This document shows, piece by piece, positions 1 through 5,882 of a stretch of 6,639 nucleotides of DNA. Within the stretch, counting starts at the first letter, position 1, and each line of letters opens with the position of its first letter. Origin of the DNA: JAMWZF01 sp041628615 (lineage in GTDB: Bacteria; Pseudomonadota; Alphaproteobacteria; Rhodobacterales; Rhodobacteraceae); the NCBI GenBank assembly GCA_041628615.1, contig JBFKOW010000181.1, positions 1-6,639 of the forward strand, in the 5' to 3' direction. The position numbers and the translations under genes were made by a program. Below the pieces are notes generated by a model. The model ran no database searches and was not told the DNA's origin. It saw only the letters and a program-made list of their open reading frames with translations.

Positions 1-1030
1 CCCGATCGCCGCCCTGCCAGGTCACCCCGAGATAGCCCCCCGGTCCGAACGCGTCCGACAGCAGCGGCCCGACCGTGAGCAGCGCGAACAGCCCGTAGAC
101 GATGGTCGGGATCCCGGCGAGCACCTCGAGCAGCGGCTTGGCCACCGAGCGCAGGGCAGGCGAGGCGTATTCGCTGAGATAGATCGCGGCGAAGAGTCCG
201 ATCGGCACCGCGACCAGCAGCGCCACCACCGAGATGTAGAGCGTGCCCCAGAGCAGCGGCAGGATGCCGAGTTCCGACGACCCGCCCCGGCCGGTGAATG
301 AGGGTTGCCAGGTGGTGCCGAGGAAGAACTCGCCGATCGGGTAGAGCCGGAAGAACTCGACCGTGTTGAAGATCAGCGACAGGATGATCCCGAGGGTCGT
401 CAGGATGGCGATGGAGGCGGCCGCCATCAGCGCCACCAGCACCAGCCGCTCGACCACGTTGCGGGCGCGGAACGCCGCCGAGATCCGCGCCAGGGCGACC
501 CCGGTGCCGCCGAGGGCGCAGAGCAGCACCAGGGCCGTCCGCCAGAGGTCTCCCGCCGCGCTGCCGGCCCGGTAGGCCCGTGCCGCGTCCAGCGTCGCCT
601 CGGTCACTTCCGCCCCGAGGGCGACCCCGACATCGCCCAGCCGCTGCCGGAGGCTGCCGGGGTCGATCTCGCCGCCCGCCGCTTCGGCGGCGCTCATCGC
701 CCCCTGCGCGACCGCGGCGTCCAGTCCCGCCGCCACCCGCCGGACGTCCGACAGGACGAGCCCCAGCGACCCGGCTTCCGCGATCTGCGCCTCGGGGATC
801 ATCCCGGCGGCGGTCCGCTGCAGCAGGATCGGCTGCGCCGCCGCCCAGGCCGCCAGAACGAGAACCGCCGGGACCAGCCCGGACAGCGCGGCGTTGAAGC
901 CGTAATAGGCGGGCAGGGAGTGCAGGTTCCGGATGTCGCCCTGCGCCGACGCGAGGGCGCGCCGCCGCCCGGCGACGTAGCCGGCCAGGGCGATGGCGAG
1001 GAGAACCGCGAGGGTCCAGAGAACGGGCAT
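1..1030 (-). CDS. pstC: Phosphate ABC transporter permease PstC, 3' end beyond the window
   Basis: This is one of the two inner-membrane channel subunits of the PstSCAB phosphate importer. It accepts phosphate from PstS and is energised by the PstB ATPase. I read 343 residues from the ATG at 1030, and the frame stays open to the window edge. Hydrophobic segments lie near residues 3-20, 48-65, 165-182, 200-220 and 265-290. The C-terminal part has the ABC-permease coupling-loop region, ending LEVLAGIPTIVYGLFAL (about 300-316), which is typical of PstC. A polar, Ala/Gly-rich stretch of about 95 residues separates segments 2 and 3. Together with the LHSLPAYYG sequence near residue 36, this marks the long PstC form common in Alphaproteobacteria, not the roughly 320-residue E. 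coli form. A GGGAG ribosome site sits 5 nt before the start. It follows pstS on the same strand after 134 bp. The family call is firm; the missing C-terminus cannot be judged. Confidence 0.93.
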   Translation of the reverse strand, partial: MPVLWTLAVLLAIALAGYVAGRRRALASAQGDIRNLHSLPAYYGFNAALSGLVPAVLVLAAWAAAQPILLQRTAAGMIPEAQIAEAGSLGLVLSDVRRVAAGLDAAVAQGAMSAAEAAGGEIDPGSLRQRLGDVGVALGAEVTEATLDAARAYRAGSAAGDLWRTALVLLCALGGTGVALARISAAFRARNVVERLVLVALMAAASIAILTTLGIILSLIFNTVEFFRLYPIGEFFLGTTWQPSFTGRGGSSELGILPLLWGTLYISVVALLVAVPIGLFAAIYLSEYASPALRSVAKPLLEVLAGIPTIVYGLFALLTVGPLLSDAFGPGGYLGVTWQGGDR

Positions 1031-1091
1031 GGCAGCTCCCGGCAGTGGCGTCGGTCGGACGGGCGGTGGCAGGAGAGCCGCGGCCCGTCAA

Positions 1092-1119
1092 GCCCCGCGC
1101 CGGCGGCCCGGCACGGGGC
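1092..1119 (-). other. Strong inter-cistronic hairpin between pstS and pstC
   Basis: Positions 1092-1103 pair with 1108-1119 over 12 bp around a 4-nt loop. The only non-Watson-Crick pair is 1098/1113, which is G-U in the minus-strand transcript but C-A in plus-strand RNA, so the structure favours the pst mRNA. A second stem (1118-1124 with 1139-1145, 7 bp) abuts it, about 20 nt after the pstS stop. There is no U-tract beyond two U's, so full intrinsic termination looks unlikely. The likely role, by inference, is partial attenuation or 3' protection of pstS mRNA, giving more binding protein than permease, as often seen in ABC transporter operons. Confidence 0.55.
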
Positions 1120-1164
1120 GGGGGGCGGACCGGCGCGGCCCCCGCCGCGTCGGCCCGTCCCGGT

Positions 1165-2193
1165 TCACATGGTTTCTTCGGCGGCGATCTTCGCCTGGGT
1201 CGCGGCAAGCTCGGGGTCCGAGACGAGCCCGTACTGGGCCAGCGGCCCGTCCGGCCCGGCCAGTTCGTCGGCGGTGAAGAACTGCGCGAACTCCTTCAGG
1301 CCCGGGATCACGCCGATATGGGCGGCCTTGAGGTAGAAGAACAGCGGCCGCGACACCGGGTAGGCGCCCGAGGCGATGGTCTCGGTGGTCGGCTCGACCC
1401 CGGACATCGTGGCGACCTTCAGCTTGTCGGTGTTGTTCTCGTAGAAGGCGAGCCCGAAGACCCCGATGGCGTTCACGTTGGCGTCGATCGAGGCCAGGGT
1501 CTCGGTGTAGTCGCCGTCGATATCGACCGACCGGCCGTCGGTGCGGACCGCGAGGCAGGCATCCTCGGCATCGTCCTCGGACATGCCGCCGTCGATCATC
1601 GCCTGCAGCGCGCCGGTCGCCTCGCAGCCGACCGCGATCACCTTCTCCTCGAAGACCTCGCGGGTGCCGTGCTTGGTGCCCGGGATGAAGGCGAGGATCT
1701 CGACCGCCGGCAGCTCGGGATTGACCTCGGACCACAGGCTGTGCGGGTTGTCGACCAGCGCCCCATCGACCAGCACCTTCGGCGCCAGCGCGTTGAAGAT
1801 GTCGGCCGGTTCGAAGGCGGTGAAGGCCGGGCCGTCGGTGCGGCTGGCGAAGACGATGCCGTCATAGCCGATCCGCACCTCGATGATGTCGGTCACGCCG
1901 TTGGCGGCGCAGGTCTCGATCTCGCCCGGCCGGATCGCGCGGCTGGCGTTGGCGATGTCGATCGTGTTCTCGCCGACGCCTTCGCAGAACCGGGCCAGCC
2001 CGGCCGAGGAGCCGCCCGATTCGACCACCGGGGTCGGGAAATCGGTGTTCTCGCCGAAGGCCTCGGCGACGATCGAGGCATAGGGCAGCACCGTGGAGGA
2101 GCCCGCGATCTGCACGTTGTCGCGGGCGGTCGCGGCCGTCGCGCCCAGAGCGGCAAGCGCGATGACGGAGGCGGTGAGCGTCTGCTTGGTCAT
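1165..2193 (-). CDS. pstS: Periplasmic phosphate-binding protein PstS
   Basis: This is the high-affinity binding protein that captures inorganic phosphate in the periplasm and delivers it to PstC/PstA. It has 342 residues, a normal length. The N-terminus is a Sec signal peptide: MTKQ, a hydrophobic Ala/Leu core, and a probable cut after ATA at residue 23. The mature protein opens with the family signature GSSTVLPY (31-38). Further phosphate-site segments follow: ESGGSSAG (58-65), DIANASRAI (79-87) and IPGTKHGTRE (170-179). I chose the ATG at 2193 because it yields the signal peptide and has a GGGAGAG ribosome site a few bases upstream. The same frame stays open far upstream, but that part is antisense to the dehydratase gene and is an artefact. 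It is the first gene of a minus-strand pst operon, followed by pstC, and has PhoB-type repeats upstream, so induction by phosphate starvation is expected. Confidence 0.96.
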   Translation of the reverse strand: MTKQTLTASVIALAALGATAATARDNVQIAGSSTVLPYASIVAEAFGENTDFPTPVVESGGSSAGLARFCEGVGENTIDIANASRAIRPGEIETCAANGVTDIIEVRIGYDGIVFASRTDGPAFTAFEPADIFNALAPKVLVDGALVDNPHSLWSEVNPELPAVEILAFIPGTKHGTREVFEEKVIAVGCEATGALQAMIDGGMSEDDAEDACLAVRTDGRSVDIDGDYTETLASIDANVNAIGVFGLAFYENNTDKLKVATMSGVEPTTETIASGAYPVSRPLFFYLKAAHIGVIPGLKEFAQFFTADELAGPDGPLAQYGLVSDPELAATQAKIAAEETM

Positions 2194-2216
2194 GGTCTCT
2201 CCCAGTGTGTCGGTCC

Positions 2217-2232
2217 GGTCGCCCATGCGACC
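2217..2232 (-). promoter_or_regulatory. Small perfect inverted repeat in the pstS leader
   Basis: GGTCGC (2217-2222) and GCGACC (2227-2232) form a perfect 6-bp stem with a 4-nt loop, ending about 24 nt before the pstS start. It lies downstream of the Pho repeats, so it should be in the 5' leader of the pst mRNA. It may be an mRNA stem or a short operator. No function can be assigned from sequence alone. Confidence 0.35.
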
Positions 2233-2263
2233 CTGCGAGCGGGGTAGCGGCTCTGCGCGAAGC

Positions 2264-2296
2264 TCATGTAACGGGTCTGTAACAGTTTGATGACAA
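2264..2296 (-). promoter_or_regulatory. Pho box: three tandem 11-bp PhoB repeats upstream of pstS
   Basis: Read on the minus strand there are three consecutive 11-bp units: TTGTCAT+CAAA (2296-2286), CTGTTAC+AGAC (2285-2275) and CCGTTAC+ATGA (2274-2264). PhoB binds direct repeats resembling CTGTCAT spaced every 11 bp, and these units fit that phasing and consensus. The array ends 70 nt before the pstS start codon. TTACAT at 2271-2266 could stand in for a -35 element. GCTACC (2248-2243) lies at 17-bp spacing as a poor -10, which suits an activator-dependent promoter. The phasing and repeats are seen directly; PhoB control is inferred from family knowledge. Confidence 0.85.
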
Positions 2297-2391
2297 TTCG
2301 CGCTTTTTCCGGCGCCGGTTCCCGCCGGGCCCGGTCCCCGCCGGTGCGGCCGCCCGCTCTGGACCCGCCTCCTGTCCTGCGGCAGAAACGG

Positions 2392-2407
2392 GGAACCGGG
2401 CGGTTCC
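2392..2407. promoter_or_regulatory. 16-bp palindrome in the dehydratase leader, possible operator
   Basis: GGAACC (2392-2397) and GGTTCC (2402-2407) form a perfect 6-bp inverted repeat around GGGC. It lies 38 nt upstream of the dehydratase start. Its position and symmetry suit a dimeric repressor of a sugar-acid catabolic gene, or an mRNA hairpin in the leader. No regulator gene is present in the window, and GC-rich DNA yields short palindromes by chance. The rest of the region between the Pho repeats and the start codon shows no convincing -35/-10 pair. Confidence 0.35.
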
Positions 2408-2445
2408 GGCCACGGCCGCCCACCCCAGCCCGACGAGAGGACCCG

Positions 2446-4188
2446 ATGACCTTCAAACCCGCGCAATGGCCGCGCAAGCTGCGGTCCCAGGAATGGTTCG
2501 GCGGCACCACCAAGGACGCGATCTACCATCGCGGCTGGATGAAGAACCAGGGCCTGCCGCACGACCTGTTCGACGGCCGCCCGGTGATCGGCATCCTCAA
2601 CACCTGGTCGGAGCTGACCCCCTGCAACGCCCACCTGCGCGACCTCGCAGAGCGGGTGAAGCACGGCGTCTACGAGGCCGGCGGCTTCCCGGTGGAGGTG
2701 CCGGTGTTCTCGGCCTCCGAAAGCGCCTTCCGCCCGACCGCGATGATGTTCCGCAACATCGCCGCGATGGCGGTGGAAGAGCAGATCCGCGGCCAGCCGA
2801 TGGACGGCGTGGTGCTGCTGGTGGGCTGCGACAAGACCACGCCGAGCCTCCTGATGGGGGCGGCGTCCTGCGACCTGCCGGCCATCGTGGTCTCGGGCGG
2901 GCCGATGCTGAACGGTTATTTCCGCGGCGAGCGGGTGGGCTCGGGCACCCATATCTGGCGCTTCTCCGAGGCGGTGAAGGCGGGCGAGATGACCACCGAG
3001 GACTTCGTCGCCGCCGAGGCGTCGATGTCGCGCTCGCCGGGGTCCTGCAACACGATGGGCACCGCCTCGACGATGGCCAGCATGGCCGAGGCGCTGGGCA
3101 TGGCGCTGTCGGGCAACGCCGCGATCCCGGCGGTGGACAGCCGCCGCCGGATGATGGCGCAGGCGAGCGGGCGGCGCATCGTGCAGATGGTCAAGGACGA
3201 CCTGAAGCCGTCGGACGTGATGACCAAGGCCGCCTTCGAGAACGCCATCCGCACCAACGCCGCGATCGGCGGCTCGACCAACGCGGTGGTGCACCTGCTG
3301 GCGATCGCCGGGCGGGTGGGGGTCGACCTGAGCCTCGACGACTGGGACCGCTGCGGCCGCGGCGTGCCGACCATCGTGAACCTGATGCCCTCGGGCAAGT
3401 ACCTGATGGAAGAGTTCTTCTACGCCGGCGGCCTGCCGGTGGTGATCCGCCGGCTGGGCGAGGCGGGGCTGCTGAACCGCGACGCGCTGACCGTCTCGGG
3501 CGGGCCGATCTGGGACGAGGTCAAGGACGTGGTCAACCACAACGAGGACGTCATCCTGCCCGCCGAGAAGGCGCTGGCCGCCTCGGGCGGGATCGTGGTG
3601 CTGCGCGGCAACCTCGCCCCGGACGGCGCGGTGCTGAAGCCTTCGGCGGCGACCGAAAGCCTGATGGTGCATCGCGGCCGGGCCGTGGTGTTCGAGGACA
3701 TCGACGACTACAAGGCTCGGATCGGCGACGAGGCCCTCGACATCGACGAGACCTGCGTGATGGTGCTCAAGAACTGCGGGCCCAAGGGCTATCCGGGCAT
3801 GGCCGAGGTCGGCAACATGGGCCTGCCGCCGAAGATCCTGAAGAAGGGGATCACCGACATGGTCCGGATCTCGGACGCGCGGATGTCGGGCACCGCCTAC
3901 GGCACCGTGGTCCTGCACACCTCGCCCGAGGCGGCGGCGGGCGGCCCGCTGGCGGTGGTCCGCACCGGCGACATGATCGAGCTGGACGTGCCCAACCGGC
4001 GGCTGCACCTCGACATCCCGGACACGGAACTGGCCGAGCGGCTGGCGGCCTGGGCGCCGGCGGTGGAACGCCCCGGCAGCGGCTATGCGATGCTGCACCA
4101 CGACCACGTGATGGGGGCCGATACCGGGGCCGACCTCGACTTCCTGCGTGGCTGCCGGGGGGCGCCGGTGGGCCGCGACAGCCACTGA
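2446..4188 (+). CDS. IlvD/Edd-family sugar-acid dehydratase, probably L-arabinonate dehydratase
   Basis: This is probably a cytoplasmic Fe-S dehydratase converting L-arabinonate to 2-keto-3-deoxy-L-arabinonate in non-phosphorylative pentose breakdown (EC 4.2.1.25). It has 580 residues, against 579 in the characterised Rhizobium leguminosarum enzyme, which from memory aligns end to end with an offset of one. Cluster ligands C60, C128 and C201 are present (TPCN, GCDK, SCNT), as are D129, K130, E92 and E454 for the metal site and the catalytic S481 in RMSGTAYG. The start is the ATG at 2446, with GAGAGG 5 nt upstream. The open frame continues upstream to 2287, but that extension is low-complexity and lacks family sequence. 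It stands alone, divergent from pstS and convergent with choX. The family is certain and the sugar subgroup very likely. The true substrate may include D-galactonate or D-fuconate, which the Rhizobium enzyme also accepts. It is neither IlvD (dihydroxy-acid) nor phosphogluconate dehydratase by these motifs. Confidence 0.9.
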   Translation: MTFKPAQWPRKLRSQEWFGGTTKDAIYHRGWMKNQGLPHDLFDGRPVIGILNTWSELTPCNAHLRDLAERVKHGVYEAGGFPVEVPVFSASESAFRPTAMMFRNIAAMAVEEQIRGQPMDGVVLLVGCDKTTPSLLMGAASCDLPAIVVSGGPMLNGYFRGERVGSGTHIWRFSEAVKAGEMTTEDFVAAEASMSRSPGSCNTMGTASTMASMAEALGMALSGNAAIPAVDSRRRMMAQASGRRIVQMVKDDLKPSDVMTKAAFENAIRTNAAIGGSTNAVVHLLAIAGRVGVDLSLDDWDRCGRGVPTIVNLMPSGKYLMEEFFYAGGLPVVIRRLGEAGLLNRDALTVSGGPIWDEVKDVVNHNEDVILPAEKALAASGGIVVLRGNLAPDGAVLKPSAATESLMVHRGRAVVFEDIDDYKARIGDEALDIDETCVMVLKNCGPKGYPGMAEVGNMGLPPKILKKGITDMVRISDARMSGTAYGTVVLHTSPEAAAGGPLAVVRTGDMIELDVPNRRLHLDIPDTELAERLAAWAPAVERPGSGYAMLHHDHVMGADTGADLDFLRGCRGAPVGRDSH

Positions 4189-4195
4189 CCGCCGC

Positions 4196-4232
4196 GATCC
4201 GGGCCGTCCGCTACTGCGCGAAGGCCCGGATC
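4196..4232. terminator. Bidirectional terminator-like hairpin between convergent genes
   Basis: GATCCGGGCC (4196-4205) and GGCCCGGATC (4223-4232) form a perfect 10-bp inverted repeat with a 17-nt loop. Three more pairs (4193-4195 with 4236-4238) are possible across a small bulge. It starts 8 nt after the dehydratase stop and spans the choX stop, so its right arm encodes the last residues of that protein. No T-run follows in either direction, so it may act as a weak or Rho-aided terminator, or protect both mRNA 3' ends. The pairing is directly visible; the terminator role is inferred. Confidence 0.55.
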
Positions 4233-5143
4233 ACCGCGACCTCGGCATTGCCGCCGTCCCGCGTCGTGACCCCGTCGAGCCAGCCGGCGATTCGCGCCGG
4301 ATTGGCCCGCAGCCAGGCGCGCGCCACCTCGGCCGGGTCGGCGCCCTCGACCAGCAGCCCGGCCATCACCTCGTTCACCATCCGCATCGGGAAGCGCAGG
4401 TTGCCGAGGAACCGGCCGAGGTTGGGGCAGGCGGTGGCGAAGCCGGCGGAGGTGTTGGTGTAGACCGTGGCGCCGCCGAAATCCGGCCCGAACCAGGCGT
4501 CGCCGCCGTCGAGATAGGTGATCTCGAGGGCGAGGTTCATCGGGTGCGGTTCCCAGGCGAGGAACACCACCGGTTCGCCCGCCTGCGTCGCGCGGCCGAC
4601 CTCGGCCAGCATCAGCGCCTCGGAGGCGGCGACCACCGAGAAGCCCGACAGGCCGAAGGCGTCCTCGGCGATCATCAGGTCCAGCACCCGGTTCGCCTCG
4701 GATCCCGGCGCGCCGCCGTGCAGCCGGAACCCCAGCGCCGGCCCCAGCGCGGCGATGCCGTCGAACCCGGCAAGCCCGGCCGCGGCCCCCGCCGCATTGG
4801 TGGCCAGCGTGTACTTCGCCCCGGTCAGGTTCGGCCCGACCGTGTCCACCAGCCGGGCGGCGCGGTAGGGGGCGATGTCGGCCTCCAGCGTCGGCATCCA
4901 GTTGCCGAGGAACACCTCCACGCTGCCCTCGGCCAGCGCGGTATAGGTGACCGGGACCGACATCCGCTCGATCACCGTGCCGTAGCCCAGCGCGCGCAGC
5001 ACCTCGGCCGCGACCGCCGTGGTGGCGGTCACGTCGGTCCAGCCGGTATCGGCCATCACCACCGTGTCGCAATCCGCGACCGCCCCGGTCCCAGCCTTGA
5101 GGCCGATCAGAAGCGTCAGCGTGAACAGCGGGTTACGGGGCAT
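4211..5143 (-). CDS. choX: ChoX-like choline-binding periplasmic protein
   Basis: This is a substrate-binding protein of the glycine betaine/choline ABC class (OpuAC fold), closest to ChoX, which captures choline for import and conversion to glycine betaine. It has 310 residues. The short N-terminal hydrophobic stretch (about 6-23) looks like a signal peptide ending near AVAD. Family landmarks are GWTDVTATT (34-42), EVFLGNWMP (76-84), GAKYTLATN (108-116) and VFLAWEPHPMN (193-203). By position, W35, W82, Y111 and W197 match the aromatic box of Sinorhizobium ChoX (W43, W90, Y119, W205 as I recall), and D37 matches D45. With the same constant offset, the residue equivalent to N156 is S148 here, in PGSEAN. 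AGGGA lies 6 nt before the ATG at 5143, inside the end of the upstream gene. It is second in a two-gene unit. No choW or choV follows, because the next gene converges from the other strand. Choline is the best guess; another quaternary amine is possible. Confidence 0.88.
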   Translation of the reverse strand: MPRNPLFTLTLLIGLKAGTGAVADCDTVVMADTGWTDVTATTAVAAEVLRALGYGTVIERMSVPVTYTALAEGSVEVFLGNWMPTLEADIAPYRAARLVDTVGPNLTGAKYTLATNAAGAAAGLAGFDGIAALGPALGFRLHGGAPGSEANRVLDLMIAEDAFGLSGFSVVAASEALMLAEVGRATQAGEPVVFLAWEPHPMNLALEITYLDGGDAWFGPDFGGATVYTNTSAGFATACPNLGRFLGNLRFPMRMVNEVMAGLLVEGADPAEVARAWLRANPARIAGWLDGVTTRDGGNAEVAVIRAFAQ

Positions 5144-5146
5144 TGC

Positions 5147-5154
5147 TCATCCCT
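5147..5154 (-). promoter_or_regulatory. choX ribosome-binding site overlapping the upstream stop codon
   Basis: On the minus strand AGGGA (5154-5150) runs directly into the TGA stop (5149-5147) of the sulfotransferase gene. The choX ATG follows 3 nt later. Ribosomes ending the first gene therefore sit on the initiation signal of the second, which suggests coupled translation and supports the 5143 start. Confidence 0.7.
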
Positions 5155-5743
5155 GTGCCATGTCCCAGACGGCGAATTCCTCGGCGCATTTCCGGCGCAG
5201 CCTGGCCTCGACCCGGTCCGACAGCGGAGTCTCCATCGCCGGCGAGACGTTGAGCCGGGGCAGGTCGATCCCGATCCCGAGCCGCCGGCCGAGGAAGTCC
5301 AGCAGCCGGGGCTGGTCCTCGTAGCGGAACAGGTGGGTGACACCGAGCTTGCCCTCGCCGTCGAGCAGGAACTTCGCCTGGCTGCCGACCTGGGCATGGG
5401 CCGGGCGCTTGCCCTTGCAGTAATCCTCGACGAAGGCGTCGAAACTCATCCCGCGGGTGGAATTCGGGTGCCCGGCAAGGTCGTCCCGGTGCCGGTAGCG
5501 ATACCAGGACGACAGCCAGTCCACCGGGTGCCGGACCACGGCGAGGGTCTCCATCGTCGCGCCGCCGGCCTTCTCGAAGAACGGCGCGAGGAATCGGCGG
5601 TAGCGGTAGACCGGCGAATGCTTGAGATGCGGCGGATCGCGCAGCACCATCGAGGCGCGCGGCGCAAGCGCCCCTTCGAGCGCCGTCGTTCCGGTCTTGG
5701 GCACGGCCAGGAAGACCAGCCTTTCGTCCCAGAAAACAAGCAT
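5147..5743 (-). CDS. Small sulfotransferase-family protein (PAPS-binding motifs)
   Basis: This 198-residue protein has the two signatures of PAPS-dependent sulfotransferases. A 5'-phosphosulfate loop, VPKTGTTALE (14-23), follows a beta strand. A 3'-phosphate motif, VVRHPVDWLSSWYRYR (69-84), places R71 and S79 in the expected roles. HLKHS (39-43) is a candidate for the catalytic histidine region. Such enzymes move sulfate from PAPS to a hydroxyl or amine; the acceptor here is unknown. It is shorter than most family members (about 250-300 residues), so the substrate-binding part is compact, but both ends look natural. The ATG at 5743 has AGGGA 7 nt upstream, and no signal peptide or membrane segment is seen, so it is probably cytoplasmic. 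It is first in a unit with choX (3-nt gap) and divergent from recA. I recall relatives in Rhodobacteraceae being labelled gamma-glutamyl kinase, which these motifs do not support. Activity has not been shown from sequence. Confidence 0.78.
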   Translation of the reverse strand: MLVFWDERLVFLAVPKTGTTALEGALAPRASMVLRDPPHLKHSPVYRYRRFLAPFFEKAGGATMETLAVVRHPVDWLSSWYRYRHRDDLAGHPNSTRGMSFDAFVEDYCKGKRPAHAQVGSQAKFLLDGEGKLGVTHLFRYEDQPRLLDFLGRRLGIGIDLPRLNVSPAMETPLSDRVEARLRRKCAEEFAVWDMAQG

Positions 5744-5796
5744 TTGCGATCCCTGCTGCGGCCCGGCACCGGCCTGGCATCGGCCCCGGGGGACCG

Positions 5797-5812
5797 TAAA
5801 CCACTCCTTAAC
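5797..5812 (+). promoter_or_regulatory. CtrA-like half-site pair in the recA/sulfotransferase intergenic region
   Basis: TAAA (5797-5800), seven bases, then TTAAC (5808-5812) matches the CtrA consensus TTAA-N7-TTAAC at eight of nine fixed positions. It lies in the more AT-rich part of the divergent intergenic region, 54 bp from the sulfotransferase start. CtrA is a conserved alphaproteobacterial response regulator. One near-match can arise by chance, so this is tentative. Confidence 0.3.
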
Positions 5813-5855
5813 CGATTCAGCCGAAATGTGGGAACGCGAAGATTTTTATTGAAAT

Positions 5856-5870
5856 GTTCTCCTTTTGATC
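5856..5870 (+). promoter_or_regulatory. Imperfect LexA (SOS) box GTTC-N7-GATC upstream of recA
   Basis: GTTC (5856-5859), TCCTTTT, then GATC (5867-5870) differs by one base from the alphaproteobacterial LexA site GTTC-N7-GTTC. TTGAAA just upstream (5849-5854) is a plausible recA -35 element. With it, the box would fall in the -35/-10 spacer, where LexA would block polymerase. I recall the same GTTC-N7-GATC form being reported as an active element of the Rhodobacter sphaeroides recA promoter. Confidence 0.65.
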
Positions 5871-5882
5871 GCAGAAGAGCGG

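Noticed and set aside
305..1336. Plus-strand 343-codon frame over pstC
   Set aside because: Low-complexity Arg/Gly/Pro/Asp product with no family features. It lies antisense to a clear PstC reading frame with membrane segments.
1045..2247. Plus-strand 400-codon frame over pstS
   Set aside because: Antisense shadow of pstS; composition typical of GC-rich complementary frames.
2287..2445. N-terminal extension of the dehydratase from an upstream ATG
   Set aside because: The added residues are Arg/Pro-rich and absent from the family. The ATG at 2446 has a ribosome site and gives the 580-residue length expected.
1168..4185. Open minus-strand frame extending pstS to a 1006-residue protein
   Set aside because: The extra residues are antisense to the dehydratase gene and rich in His/Arg/Ala. 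The real PstS starts at 2193, where a signal peptide and a ribosome site are present. Long antisense frames are common at this GC content.
2466..4463. Plus-strand 665-codon frame in another phase of the dehydratase
   Set aside because: Out-of-frame shadow, Arg/Gly/Pro-rich, no family features.
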